DNA of 64,000 nucleotides, from the NCBI GenBank assembly GCA_964017145.1, contig OZ024842.1:1302001-1366000 (forward strand). Direction: 5' to 3'. Shown piece by piece: positions 12,459 through 24,399 of the stretch (its first letter is position 1; each line of letters begins with the position of its first letter). Under the pieces are notes generated by a model that saw only the letters and a program-made list of their open reading frames with translations, was not told the origin of the DNA and ran no database searches. Both the position numbers and the translations under genes were made by a program. The stretch is from Agrocybe praecox. Its lineage: Eukaryota; Basidiomycota; Agaricomycetes; Agaricales; Agrocybaceae.

Positions 12459-13162
12459 CCAGCGGAACAATGTTTTCTATATTTTTCACGAGTTGTGTCT
12501 CAGCGGACTTTTGAACTTTTATAATTTTCTGCGCTCAAAATTATCCCTAGATAATGGATACATCCTCTGACTTTGCCATGGATATTTACATCTACCTGCC
12601 ATATATCTCTTATTATTTGAGTCAGGACAGTCCTTCCATTGACTATTAGTTAGTTTGCATAGTACCCTCAGTAGTATGGTTATCACTCGTTTTTTGCAAG
12701 TTTTTTGTATATTATCAACCATCTACGTACATAATTATCTACAACTATTTGTGGCCAAGAACCAATAAGTTATACAGAGAAAATCGCTGCTGTAACTTCG
12801 GGATTGTTTAACTATGCAAATCTCAGGTTAACTTGCTTACTGAAAATTGCCACCAGTAGAAAGCTGATGGTATGATGCGGCGGTGGCGTACTGATAAATG
12901 CTGAATTACGCTATTCTGCATACTTCCTATACATTTCTACATGAGCTCCAACAGAATTTCATTGCTATGTATTGGCTATGTATTCGAATAAATACGAAAA
13001 AGCAACTTCAATCAAACTTCAATCTTTTCAATGCTCAGACTTTGTCGAGGATGCGACCAAATTAGGAAACGGGGCTCCTAATTGATATGCCAAGCTTGGC
13101 CAGTCGGAGTCGACTTCGGTTTTGTTTCTTAACCACTTACCACAATCTAACCTCGCTCCAAT
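12459..13162. other. Intergenic, AT-rich
   Basis: 3' region of the oxidase and upstream region of the kinase-like gene. AT-rich, without a credible reading frame. The block TGCTATGTATTGGCTATGTA (12963-12982) contains a short direct repeat of GCTATGTATT type. Confidence 0.45.
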
Positions 13163-14532
13163 ATGCAGGAAGCGCAGACAAGACCGGCGTTTACGAGGGG
13201 TTTCACGACCTCCCAAGCAGAAACACCCACAGAATCTCGTGCATCGACGGCGACGGTGCCTCGACCACCTAAAGCAATGCATGTGAAGCGGATTACGTTG
13301 ACCTCGAAGAAGAATTGGTGGATGGGTGCGTTTTGGGTCATGATTGAGGATGATATTTTATTGATATTTTATGTATCGCAGTTGAGATGGACGAAGAAGA
13401 AGAAACGGAGAGTTCACATTCTACCAACTCGTTCTCATCTTCGGAAGAAACGGCGGTAGAAAACCCGCCTGTATATCCATATAATCATGGCGTTGATGAG
13501 AATCAGCAGCGAGCTCATCAACCGTTACACCATCATAGTAGCTACGGTCTTGAAAAGCGCGAGGATTCACCGCCGCCTTCGCCTATATACAATCCTCCGC
13601 GCCATCCAACGTCCATCTTCTCATTCCCAACTCCAACCGCTTATTCTGCACCTCCAAACCCAACTGCTAGTCTACAACCATTTGCGCATGGCTCGGCATC
13701 AGAGCTGTTTAAATGCGTAGTCAAAAAGCCTGATGTTATCCAGCTGGAGATTAACGGCGAGATGCAGTCAAATGCGTCAGATGTCACTGTGCAATTCCTC
13801 GCGGAGCTGAGGGTGTACACCACTGTTGCTCGACATCGGAATATTTGCGCCTTTCTGGGCTCACTGGAGAATGTGGGCATGGTCCTGGCATTCATCGATG
13901 GTCGGACGTTATACGACGTTATAATAGAACGGCCGAAATTGACGACAAGGCAGAAGATCGATTACCACAACCAGCTTTTGGACGGGCTCAGCCATCTGCA
14001 CTCGTACCTCCTGAGTCATGGGGATCTATCCTTGTTGAATATCCAGGTGACAAAGAGAACGAATACGATCAAGCTGCTTGATTTTGGCCGGTCAGTGTCT
14101 GCTGATTCGGTGTTCAAGTCGCCTGACGATGAGCCTGTGGATCCGTTTCCTTTTATTGCACGGAAATATGCTGCTGCTACGTCGTCGTCATCGTCAGCTG
14201 CGCCACCCAAAACACCTGCGGTGAAGTATGAGCAGATCCATCCTGGGACCAGACCTTTCTCAGCACCTGAAATTCTTAGAGGGGAGTGTCAGGACCCATT
14301 GTTGGCAGATGCGTATAGCTTTGGAATGATCATGGTGTGTTTGGACCGATGCGAGTCCATAGACGTCAAGCCTTGGGACCAGAGGAAGGACAAGCTTCCT
14401 GCGGATCTGTATGACGACTGTGAGCTGTTCCAGGAGCGAGCGAAGGAGTACCTGCGCAGATGGGATCAAGGCAGACGGAGACTGAGCAAAGCAGATATGA
14501 TTGTGGAAGAAGTTAACTCGGGATCATCCTAG
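13163..14532 (+). CDS. Protein-kinase-like protein, beta-3 lysine not evident
   Basis: 437-residue protein from two exons (13163-13325 and 13382-14532, joined G|TT to give WWMVEMDEE). About 150 residues of Ser/Pro/Glu-rich, probably disordered sequence precede a kinase fold. Visible kinase elements: possible C-helix Glu (FLAELRVYTTVARHRNICAF), catalytic loop HGDLSLLN (HGD in place of HRD, as in many agaricomycete tyrosine-kinase-like proteins), DFG (KLLDFGRS), APE (FSAPEILRG) and the F-helix Asp (ADAYSFGMIM). The usual VAIK lysine is not evident: the corresponding strand reads VIQLEI. It could be an active atypical kinase or a pseudokinase. A Ser/Ala-rich insertion sits between DFG and APE. 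No partner is suggested by context. Confidence 0.75.
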
Positions 14533-15777
14533 TGCTTTGTTAAAAGCATGCTCCTATCTCGTCTGCTTTTTATCTCGTCCCTTCGGCATATTTGGAATCT
14601 GGATGCATAGTAATCCGTGCCCGTGATACGATGACGAATGTATCCAAAGCACCTGGGAGCGAAGATCAGGGACCAGAAGGAAATCATCAAACAAAAATAC
14701 CCTCATATCAACCCATTCCCATTTCGGAGTCCCGCCTTCCTTCCCTGCTCTCCAACATCTTCAAGCTTATCTCTATGACCACGGGACGCACATCCGTGAA
14801 GACGATTCACTCGTTTTCATGAATTTTTCTTCGGGGATACTTGGGAAATTATGAGGACAATAATGACCTGTTACTGCTCATGAGACTTTTGACGAATCCT
14901 TTCATCCTTTGGACTTGACATTTAACTAGGGCATTCTCTAATTCCGTTAACTTATCAAAGCTTTCGCTCCGAAACCCCCACTCATATAATCTGTTGTATT
15001 CCTAATCAATGTGATATCGGTTATATACTATAACGAGTCCGTCGCGTACTGCGTATCTGGTATGTAGTTGTGTATGATCTAATATGTTTCTTTGCGCAGT
15101 TAAATTTGCTTGCAAGGTAAACTTATGCGGATGCAGCGGTAAGTATCGTCTAAATCCACCTGGAAGAAATATCACATAACCGTCATTGCAGAGACTAGGA
15201 GACTGACGACGATATTTGATTCCCGGCTAGATGACAAAACTGAGACATTTGGGGACCTATATAAACCCGACCTTTTCTGATCTTTTTATCGTCGTCCTAC
15301 CCATCACAACCCCTCCTAATTCCCTGACTCGAGTTTTACACGCTCAATAACAGCTTTCGAAAACATGGAGCCAGAACCCTACTCTTAATCATCTCCATTC
15401 TCGGCTGCAGGTTCTGTGGGGAAGATAGGGGCTGTCAGCCGCGTCGGCAGCTCTTTATTTGTGCACGGGCCGTGGTGTACAAAGCCAAACCATACGGCTC
15501 GAGGCCACCCCAACAGTGAGCAGCGTCCTTACATACAGTCTAGATGAGAACAACTTTGGAAAGTGATTGACAGCAAGCATGACAGGAAATTACACTTCGT
15601 GGATATTCCCATGAGAATGCGCACAGACCTCTTTTTGTTTGTGTGAAAAAATTAAAAGTGCCTGAACCTAAAGCAAAGTTTGAACTTGTACTCGGCACAT
15701 GCCCTTATACTATCATTTTGGACTCCCCTTACCCATCACCACCGCTATAATCACCATTATCACATCTTGCCTGCAGG
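14533..15777. other. Intergenic with candidate leader and uORF
   Basis: 1.2 kb upstream of the large coiled-coil gene. Holds a TATA box (15258-15265) and, about 100 nt below it, an AUG in good context (AAACATGG) opening a 7-codon frame (15365-15388, MEPEPYS). This may be an upstream ORF in a long or spliced 5' leader. The sequence just before the main start (TTGCCTGCAG at 15768) resembles a 3' splice site, which would fit a 5' UTR intron. Confidence 0.4.
15258..15265 (+). promoter_or_regulatory. TATA box
   Basis: TATATAAA, followed by a pyrimidine-rich stretch (CTTTTCTGATC...) of the kind seen at fungal transcription starts. It lies 513 nt upstream of the main ATG, so if used the leader is long and contains the 7-codon uORF at 15365. 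Confidence 0.4.
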
Positions 15778-18700
15778 ATGAGCGTCGTGTCTTCGATCCT
15801 TTCGACCCGTTCGCCAGGTTGGAAAGTTAATGTCCGCCTAGCGTCTCTCATGGACAGCATATTCGCAATTGCCTTCGGGCTTGGACTTCGTTTTGTCGTC
15901 GACACAGTGAGCCACCATGACTTCAAACTCACCGGGACGTTGGTGGGCTTGTGGGAGGGCGTCATTCTTCTACATTTCCTCAAGAAGATGCCCAAGTCAT
16001 CCGACCCTTTCATAGCCTTTGGAGTAAGGCTATTTATCGACTTCCTTTTCACAGAGAGCGTCGCGCGGATGGTTTTGGTGTTGATTTGGACCGCACTCGG
16101 GATGGTGCTCGCAGACATCACTCCGGCCATCTGGGACGATGTCGGTCTCAAACGCATCTGGAAACATTTTCGGAGAGACGTCTATACCATGATTCAAATG
16201 ATACCCATTGTTGCTTTCTTCCCCCCAACCCGTACCGTTCGGTTCTCCCCATCCAGAGCGCCTTCAGTCATTTCTGAAGCTCCTACAGGGATTACACCTT
16301 CCGCTGCCCCTACCGGGCAAACCCCCACCACAGCTGAAGCGGCACCCGCACAGAGAAGACACACCGTAGTCAGACGTCGTCTTCCAGGATATTTCTCTAT
16401 GGACAACACCGACACCGAGACAGATGCTGGGTCTGTTATCAGTGTTGGAACATTTGGAGGAATTACAGGAAGGACAGCCCGCCGACTCTCTGTATATCCA
16501 GGAAGAATGGACTTGGATTCACAAAGCGAACGATCCACTCCCAGCCAGAACGATCTCGATGAAGGCAACCTCTCCGACACATCTTCAAACGTTACGGAAA
16601 GGGAGCCATACTCCGCTCTTCCCGACCCAGAGAGCATTCCGGACATGGAAGTAGAGGAACCTCTCCACATAGACGTAACAGCTGCCCCTGTGAAGCTTGA
16701 AGATGGAGAAGTCACCCCTACAAACAAACAACCGTACTACATGCCACCCACACCATCAGACTCTGCTATTCGTTGGCCGCGCGAAAGCGACGAAGCTCCA
16801 CCTGTCCTACCAGTATCGAGCGTACCAGAGATTCCCGACTTTTTGGAAGATGCTAATACGGAAGATTGGGAGAAGATCCAACGCGCGGATTACACAGACG
16901 AGAACGAGAAGCCTCCTACGCCACCTGCCAAAGATGATTTACCTGCGTCGTACAGAGTACAAGCTCAGCCCCCGCCTCAGTCGAATACATCGCCGGACGA
17001 TATCCAAGGGTGGGACAAGCTAGAATCATACCCCACTAATGACGATAACAATAACGACAATAACGACGACACTAATGACATGAAGGAGAAGGACGAGCAG
17101 CCACCACAAGCTTCTACGAGTACTGCAGCTAACAGGCAATCGCAACCTCCTCCGTATGACTATGATGACAATTTGGACGATATGTATGCCAGTGATCCAC
17201 AGACTAGTGCGCAGGAGAAAACTGGTTTTGAGGATGTAGATCTATTAGGCGAAGAGTCTGGCGTCCCTCCTGAGACGACACAACCACAGCTTATTGACGA
17301 CGTTTTTTCCGAGTCCAATCGACCTCTGTCTGATTTGAATTTTGGGGGGTCAAATCCCTGGTCTAAAGGTTTTGCTTCGCAGGCGCTGGAAATCGAAGCT
17401 GAGAGGCAAAGACAGATTGCCGCAGAACTTGAAAGAGTCCGACAACAAAATGACGAAATAGAAAGACTCCGAGAAGAAGAAAGCCGAGCTGCGGAGGCGG
17501 AGAGATTGGAAGAAGAGAAAGCGGAGAAGAAGAGATTGAGGCAAGAGAAAAAGAGGCAGGAGGCGGAGGAGGCTCAGCGACGGAAAGAAGAAGAAGAAAA
17601 GTTGGCCCAGCAGAAGGAGGCGGAAGAGATCGCGGAAAAGGAGAGGGTGAAAGAGGAAAAAAAGAAAAAAAGAGAAGAGAAGGCTGAAAGATTGAAGAAG
17701 GAGGCAGAAGATGAAGCTGCTCGACAGAAAAAGCGAGAAGAAGATGCTGAAGCTGCGAGATTGGCGGAAGAGGAGGCAAAGAAAGAGAGGGAGGAGGAGG
17801 AGGAGAAAGAAAGAAAGAGGCGGGAAGAGAAGAAGAGGCTTGAAGAGGCTGAGGCAAGGAAGTTGCAGGAAGTTGCAGAGGCGGAAAAGAAGAGACTAGA
17901 AGAAGAGAAGTTGGAGTCTGAGCGTAAGGCTGAAGCAGAGCGACAAGAACGAGCAAGGGTCGAACAAGAAGAAAGACTGAAGCAGCAGCAAGCAGATCAG
18001 GAGGCGCAGAAAGCTGAAGAGGCGAAGGCAAGGAAAGCAGATGATCTGAAGCAACTGCAAGAAGAACTTGCTCGAGAACAAGCTGAGGCAGACACAGCAG
18101 AAGAAGCCAGAAGCCGGACACCTACTCCACAGGATCCTCAAGTCGAAGCCACAACTGATGCTCAGGATGAGGTCTCTGCAGGTGAACAAGGACAGGAACA
18201 AGGACAGGAACAAGGACAGGATCCGTTCCCTGATAATGAGACGGTCGTTACGGATGCCAGTGAAATGCCGTCGGGAGTTCGTGACCGCCTGCATCGGACG
18301 ATTCTCACCAGGGCTCAGATCTCAGAGCTCGAAGGTCAAATTGAAGATCTTAGCAAACAGTTGGAAACGGAAGACGCCGACGAGAAAGCCAGAATTGATG
18401 CGGAAATCAAAGCAATGCAGAAAACTATTAGAAAACTTCGTAGAAAGGACGAAAGAAGAGCTACAGAAGGTGTGTATATTGATTTTCCTGTCTCGATTTT
18501 TTCTCTAATGAGAGGAACAGTGCCTCCGCCTACGTTTGTTGGCCCCAAGTTCAAATTGGATACCGATGAAGTGGCTTCTCTTGAATCGATTTCTCCAAGG
18601 GATGCGGAGGCTAAGATTGAAGAAAAAATCGAAGCTATGCTTTTGAAACCTGAAGCCAATTCATTGAGTTTCCAAATCAAGATTCCCAGTGGAAATGTTG

Positions 18701-18955
18701 GCAAAAAAGTTGTTCCTAACGCCACCAAAATGCTTGATATGTAAGTGTTTAAAATGAATTGCTAAAAGTATTTTCATGAACTCAAATCCGTGAAACTATA
18801 GGTATTGTTTATTCCCCTACACCATTGATGATAGATCCGGCTCTCGACACAAACATATCAATGTACCTGCAGATCAGTTCAGGAGTTGGCTTTCGTCTTT
18901 TAGGGAAGAAGCGACAAGGCCACAAGAGGATGACGAAGGTGGGATATGGCAGTAG
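15778..18955 (+). CDS. Large protein: N-terminal membrane segments plus acidic/basic coiled coil, function unknown
   Basis: About 1,023-1,038 residues. The first 150 residues hold three to four hydrophobic segments (SIFAIAFGLGLRFVVDTV, GTLVGLWEGVILLHFL, FGVRLFIDFLF, MVLVLIWTALGMVLADI). A long Ser/Thr/Pro/Asp-rich, probably disordered region follows. A roughly 300-residue highly charged coiled coil of Glu/Lys/Arg/Ala comes next (17390-18110), then a GQEQ repeat. A C-terminal domain (DAEAKIEEKIEAMLL... NATKMLDM) loosely recalls Smr-type folds but lacks the usual His-Gly and Gly-Lys-Gly signatures. An intron 18741-18801 joins a last exon ending EGGIWQ. A 45-nt segment (18470-18514, GTGTGT...CTAATGAGAG) looks like an in-frame intron. 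I do not recognise the family. Confidence 0.75.
18184..18219 (+). repeat. 12-bp x3 coding tandem repeat
   Basis: Three exact copies of GAACAAGGACAG inside the coiled-coil gene, encoding a Gly-Gln-Glu-Gln repeat between the coiled coil and the C-terminal domain. Identical copies at the DNA level suggest recent slippage. Confidence 0.9.
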
Positions 18956-19019
18956 ATTCACAGTTTATTGTTTGTATACACGTTCTGTATCTTTTGTCAT
19001 TATGTTGCGTTGGCTGCGA

Positions 19020-22000
19020 TCATCTCGCCTTTGCGAACCCCCCGGTTGAAATACTGTCTGGTACAGACCCCTTGCAGTCATTTGCTGCAGTTTTATCTGA
19101 CGTTAGAGTAATGACGATCTCGCCGCCAACTCGGAATGTGTCGTAAAAATCTAAATGACAGAGCGATTCTGCAGGCTTTCCGTTGATCGTAACGCTCTTC
19201 ACATATGCGGCAGTATTTTTGGGCACTGTCTTCTGCACCGACTTCGGGTCAAAGTTGACGGCGGTGACGGTGGTACTGACGTTCAAAAACGAGTTGTGAA
19301 TCGTATACTTGGGGGTGAAGGGGGACAAGACTAGGAATTGACTGCTGGACGGGACTGCGAAATATGTTTCGGTCCACATTGACATGGTAGAAGATGACAA
19401 ATAGCTTACCAGGGTATAGTCCTAGAAGATGGAAGGCGAGTAGAGATGCCATAGCGGCCTGGTCGTCGTTTCCGGGCAATCCAGCGGGCGCTAGAAGAGA
19501 TAAAAATTAGAATACATCTTCCGTTGAGACTGTACTAAATGTACGCACTTATGTCAAAGTTGTTGAAGACAACCCCGCGCACTTGATCTACTGACTTGAC
19601 TGGTTGGTTGACGTAGTGGTATCCTATTGGGGTCTGCGAAACCTTTAGTCCAGAAGTTCAAAGAACTCAAGATGGACGGTATCTTGCCTGGAACGATGGC
19701 TCATTGCTAGCATCGAAATATCCGGCCTGAAGAACTATTTAAGTTTGAGTCAGCCTCCAGAAACATGGGCACTTACGCTGAAGAAGTGATCCAATCTTTT
19801 CACGTATGTGTCCTGGGTTAAGTGACATGGATGAGCAAATATATTAAACAACTAAAGGAGTGCGCATACATTGCCTCCCATAAGCTGAACGAGGTGAGCA
19901 GTATCGTGAGGCACATAGCTGGTAAGAGTAAAATTTAGTGAAATTATCAAAAAGCTAGACATAAGCACGTACAAACTATATTCCCAGGATGATGATTCGT
20001 AGAAGCCGTTTACGTTGTTTCCTTGCAATGAACACGATCGCGTCGTATTTTTGTCGTTCGGAGAGCAGTCGGCAGGGTTGTTGAACGAGAACGTCCCGTT
20101 GGAGTATCTTTTTTGCGAGAAACCTACAGTGGATTGTCATTGAAAATTCACGAGAAATAAATATATGTTACACACCTGTGAAACCGTCACTCTTGACAGT
20201 TGGATCCCAGACATTACGGTAGGACTGTATGTATGTGCTGCATTAGCGCCCATGTTCTTTAAAATGAAAAAATATCATACCAATGAGCGATTGGTATATT
20301 TTGCGACATCATCGGTCTTCCCTAGAAGCTGGGCAACTTGACGGACACCAAAGTCTTCGAAGGCGTACTAGATTGTCAAATTGTCAGTAAAGTGCTTCAA
20401 AATTGAGACAGACATTGTTTATATACCTCTAGCGTACGACTTCCCTCCCGAGTCTGACGACCTGTACTCGAAACGTCCAAAACCGCGAAAGGAACGTATC
20501 CAAATTGTCTGTCAAAAGTAAAGATCAGTAAAAGATTAACAAACTGGCAATTGGTGAGCAAACGCACTTGTAAACGTTTGTCTGACGTCCTTCAATATTC
20601 CATTCGGGCGGGTTGACTTCAGCATCAGTTACCAATGCAGAGTATAGCTCATTTAGATCAATGCCCAATTGAGAAGCTTCGTTGTGGTAAAGCATGGCGA
20701 AATGGGACACGATATTATCAGCACTGGAGCCTATGGAAGTAACTGTTAAGCAACGCTCGTTTCATTGAAACAATTTGATGTCACACCTCCTTGCGTCCAC
20801 CCGGGAAGGTTGTTTGCACGACATTCGGGCATCCAACCGTTCTTTCTCCAGCCGTCAATATAGTTGTCCACGATTTGCGCGAATTCCACTGGAGAATGCA
20901 GGGACATTAATGGGTAGAATGTTCGGAACTGTGGCAGAACATATGGGTTAGTATATGGTTATGAAGAAGCCCAGGATAAGTCGACGACTAACAGTATCCC
21001 AACTGAAAAGGTATTCGTTTAGTTTTTCAATATTCAGTACAAAGATTCAAGAACAAACCTGCAATACAGGGAGTCAAAGTAGAAAGAAGTGGTGTCAGCG
21101 AAAACACCTTGAGTCTCGCCCGTTGCATTGTTCTATTGGCCATAGTAATGTTAATCAAGGCAGGACCACTGGATAGGATCCAGCACTCACCGGAGTTAAC
21201 GAAGCGCGGTACAGAGAAGAGTAGAACATTTCAGTGACATTCGCCGGGGTGTTGGCCACATCGATTTCAATTTTCGATAGTTTTTCCTGCCACAGGGCCT
21301 TTGCCTGAGCTTCGATGTCCTCGAAAGAAGTGCTTCCAATTTCAGATTCAGCATTTGCACATGCCTGATCTTCGGAGCGGAAAGAGACGCCCACGCGGAT
21401 GTTGACCGTCTCCGGTTTGTTGTCAAAGGAAAACAAGGCACCAGATTGGTAAATACCGCCAATCAAGTTCAGAGTGAGATTGAGGTGAGTTTGTCCGAGA
21501 CCTTTCGCATCCAATCCGACGCTATGATAATGGAAGTATCATTAGGACGACTTGTCATGCGTTAAGCAATTACAATCTCACGTGTCGCCTGTCCAAACAC
21601 CGTACTCGCTGAGTTTCTGTTTTCCGCCATCAAGAAGGTCGTAACAAGCAAAGGCCTGGTAATTGAACTTCCCGGGACCGAAACTGTATTAATATACCAT
21701 TATATCATTATCAACGTGTACGGTTCTCCGGTTTATAAATGGGATCTACGTACCTTGAGCCCCAAAGCCCGCCGATCGTGATTCTTCCTTTCTCTGGATC
21801 AATGGTTAGATTCCCTCCAGCAAAAGATGCCGGCAGATCGTTCGACAGATCCAGGACGAAATAGGGTTTTGAGTTCTTGGGGAAAGTGAAGCGCTCCAAA
21901 CCGGCTCGACGAGTTGCAGTTGCTTCCATCTTGATGTTGTTGTCCAGAGTCAAAGAGAAATAACCAGGAGAAGCGTCTATATGCGGGTGATGTTAGCATA

Positions 22001-22759
22001 TATCCATGCTATGTCGAAAAAATATAGGAGAGGAGTACCATCTGTGTTGTTCTTGCGAAGACGTTGTCGGGCTGCTAGCGTCGTCGTGCATGTATTGAAG
22101 CCACCTGGACATAGTAGCGGCATGATTTCGAAATTTCCATAGGTTCCTTGAGATTATCATAATATCTAAGCTCACACGTAAGAAAGAGTTGGGTTGAAAT
22201 GCACAATACCTAAGGACGAGCCAGTTCCACTATCGTGCAAAGGACTCAAGCCACGGATAAACTGAGTCGGGTCGGTAACATAACCTAGGAATCATGAGTC
22301 AGATTGAAAAGTTCACAACGTTGTGTCAAATTGGAATACCAGCTGGTGCATATCCTGTCATATCTGTGGAGAATTTGGCCTATTGACTCTGGTCAAATAA
22401 TGTAAGAAGGCACGATGTAGTTGATTCTTTACCATGCCAAAAGGAATAGAAGCTCCCGGGCTATAGAGATCTTAGAAATTGAATGTACATCGGAAAAGCT
22501 GTCATTTACCAGACATCACCGAAGTTGTCTAGTTCCAAACTGAATAAGAGAGCTGTAATATAGAGACAAAAATTTACGTACCGGTTCCGATGAAAGGGTT
22601 CACAAAAGCTGTATAGTCGGGGTTTGCATTGTGAGCTGCGGCCGTGATAGCTTGCGAGATACGCTTCTGCACATTCGGTGACGGCTGCGCGAAGACATAA
22701 GAAGAGTGATAGAAAGATGCAAAGAGGAGAGGTAACAACAAAGCTCGAAGTCTCTGCAT
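19020..22759 (-). CDS. Secreted GH92 alpha-1,2-mannosidase-like glycoside hydrolase
   Basis: Glycoside hydrolase family 92; characterised members are calcium-dependent exo-alpha-mannosidases trimming N-glycans or mannoproteins. Starts with a signal peptide (MQRLRALLLPLLFASFYHSSYV, 22759) followed by the family hallmark VNPFIGTG (22590). Later exons contain SWDTFRTFYP (about 21015-20920), RKNGWMPECRANNLPGWTQG, EYAFEDFGVRQVAQLLG (20370), GYFDASNEPSFQ (19720) and GLPGNDDQAAMASLLAFHLLG (19485-19430). The last exon encodes the beta-sandwich end and stops at 19020. Many short introns (about 15) of 50-70 nt all splice in frame, so the gene looks intact. It is convergent with the coiled-coil gene, stop codons 64 bp apart. 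Substrate linkage is inferred from the family. Confidence 0.9.
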
Positions 22760-24399
22760 CTTGGCGAAGGAGGGTGATCAGCAGAGAATGACCGAGGAAA
22801 CATCGAATGACTTGGGGTCACTTTTAAGTGCGGTTTGAAGGAGCGGCTGTGAAGCAAGAATTTGCCACCTGGAAGGACCAAGGTGGTAAGAAGAAGAAAA
22901 GATGAAGCAAGGCGCATGGAACAGTGTTCTGAGGACTCCCCAAAGAGGATCCCGTGTCGAGCTCAAGCGTTGGTATAAGGCCATACCTAAAATAGCACCC
23001 CCGCATTAACGTATTTTATTATGGCATCGTAAAGGGCTGGAGATACGGATATTGAACAGGATGCTTCGTAGAGCTCATGGTCATTATTGTCTTGCATCTT
23101 CTTGCATATGGAGATTGCTGATTCAACGCCTCTCTGTGGGAGTGGAGATGCAATATGTATGCGACATACTGCGTCATGGAAAGGCTACGTGGCCCGCGCT
23201 ATGTCTTCTCGAGCTCCAAAGGGAGGAAAGAGTAGCGGCATAGACAGGAGAACCATCGCATAAATTGTTATGCGCAACAAAAAAGCAGTATACGGTCCGA
23301 CATGACAGCAAGAAGCTAGCGGCGACCATATACGTTGGACTGGGAGACCATGGCCTTTTTAGATCAGGAGATAACAAGAATTGTAGGCCAATTTTGCGTA
23401 AAATCGACAGTTAAGAATGAATTATGGGATTCTAATCAGAGGATCCGCTGGCGTTTTGGGGCTTCATTACATTGGCTCGAGGCTCAGAGATGTGTCGATC
23501 TGGACAGTCTAAGAGGCGGGCAGTAGCACCTTCTTTACTTGAAGTATGTTTTGACACAACGAAATCAGAAGCCCTGGGTGCAAAGTCACCCCACAAGATG
23601 AGGGACAAGACCATTTCAAGAGTGTTCTTGGAAAAAGCCCATATCGCTTATCGAAGTGAGCGATCGTGGGAATATGTGTACCGAACAACGATAGTGTCGA
23701 TGACTCCGAAAATGAACATCTTTTTCAAGAATTTCCAGACAGCTATCGAGGTTCCAGCTCAGAACGACACGCACATGAATGAGGTCTCCTTGGTCGGATT
23801 TTCAAATCCAGAGACTTATTCTTATTGTCACTCCACACGCCCATGTAGACTCCTTCAGTAGCCTGAGCAAGGCCGGTAAGGCTGGTGCTAAAAAGATCGT
23901 CTAATAAAAACGCCTCTTTTCACCACTCCCGGGTTGGGTCGACCAATCATTCTCTTAACCCTTCAAGGCTGCCCAATGAGTGCAAGGACCAGGACGAATA
24001 CAGGAATCCACCACCACCTCGTTGACTAAACGACCTGGTCATAGTGCAATGTTGGGTCGTCCGTATAACCAGAATAGCATCTCGATGACAGCTTACTCTG
24101 GCACACTAATGGAGTGATCAGGCGCGATTTTCCACATATCTTCCTAATAACAAATGCTACTACCGACTCCGACACAAATGCATCAACTTTCGAGCAAGAA
24201 TATGAGCAAGCTTCGGCAGTACTGAGCACACTCCGTATCTTATCAAATCAAATGTGTAAGCCGGGCGTTTTCTTGCTCTCAAGGCTGTCCAAAGATGACC
24301 AAAAATCCCACATCTATATTTAACAGCATCGAATAAAAAGCAATAACTTTAATAGAGAAGAACCACGAGGTCATTCTTTTGCTTCATCGAGATCGCAGT
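22760..24399. other. Intergenic, no supported gene
   Basis: 1.6 kb between the divergent GH92 and reductase genes, so it should contain both promoters. Open frames up to about 130 codons (for example 23472-23861 on +) lack domains and splice partners. AT-rich TCTATATTTA at 24312 lies 80-90 nt before the reductase start and may be its TATA element. Confidence 0.45.

Noticed and set aside
16194..16727. 177-codon minus frame
   Set aside because: Overlaps the well-supported large gene and has no domain.
17363..18121. 252-codon open frame on the minus strand, Leu/Pro/Ser-rich
   Set aside because: It is the antisense of the Glu/Lys-rich coiled coil; purine-biased coding DNA gives long Leu/Ser frames on the other strand.
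23472..23861. 129-codon + frame upstream of reductase A
   Set aside because: No domain, no flanking exons, composition like intergenic DNA.
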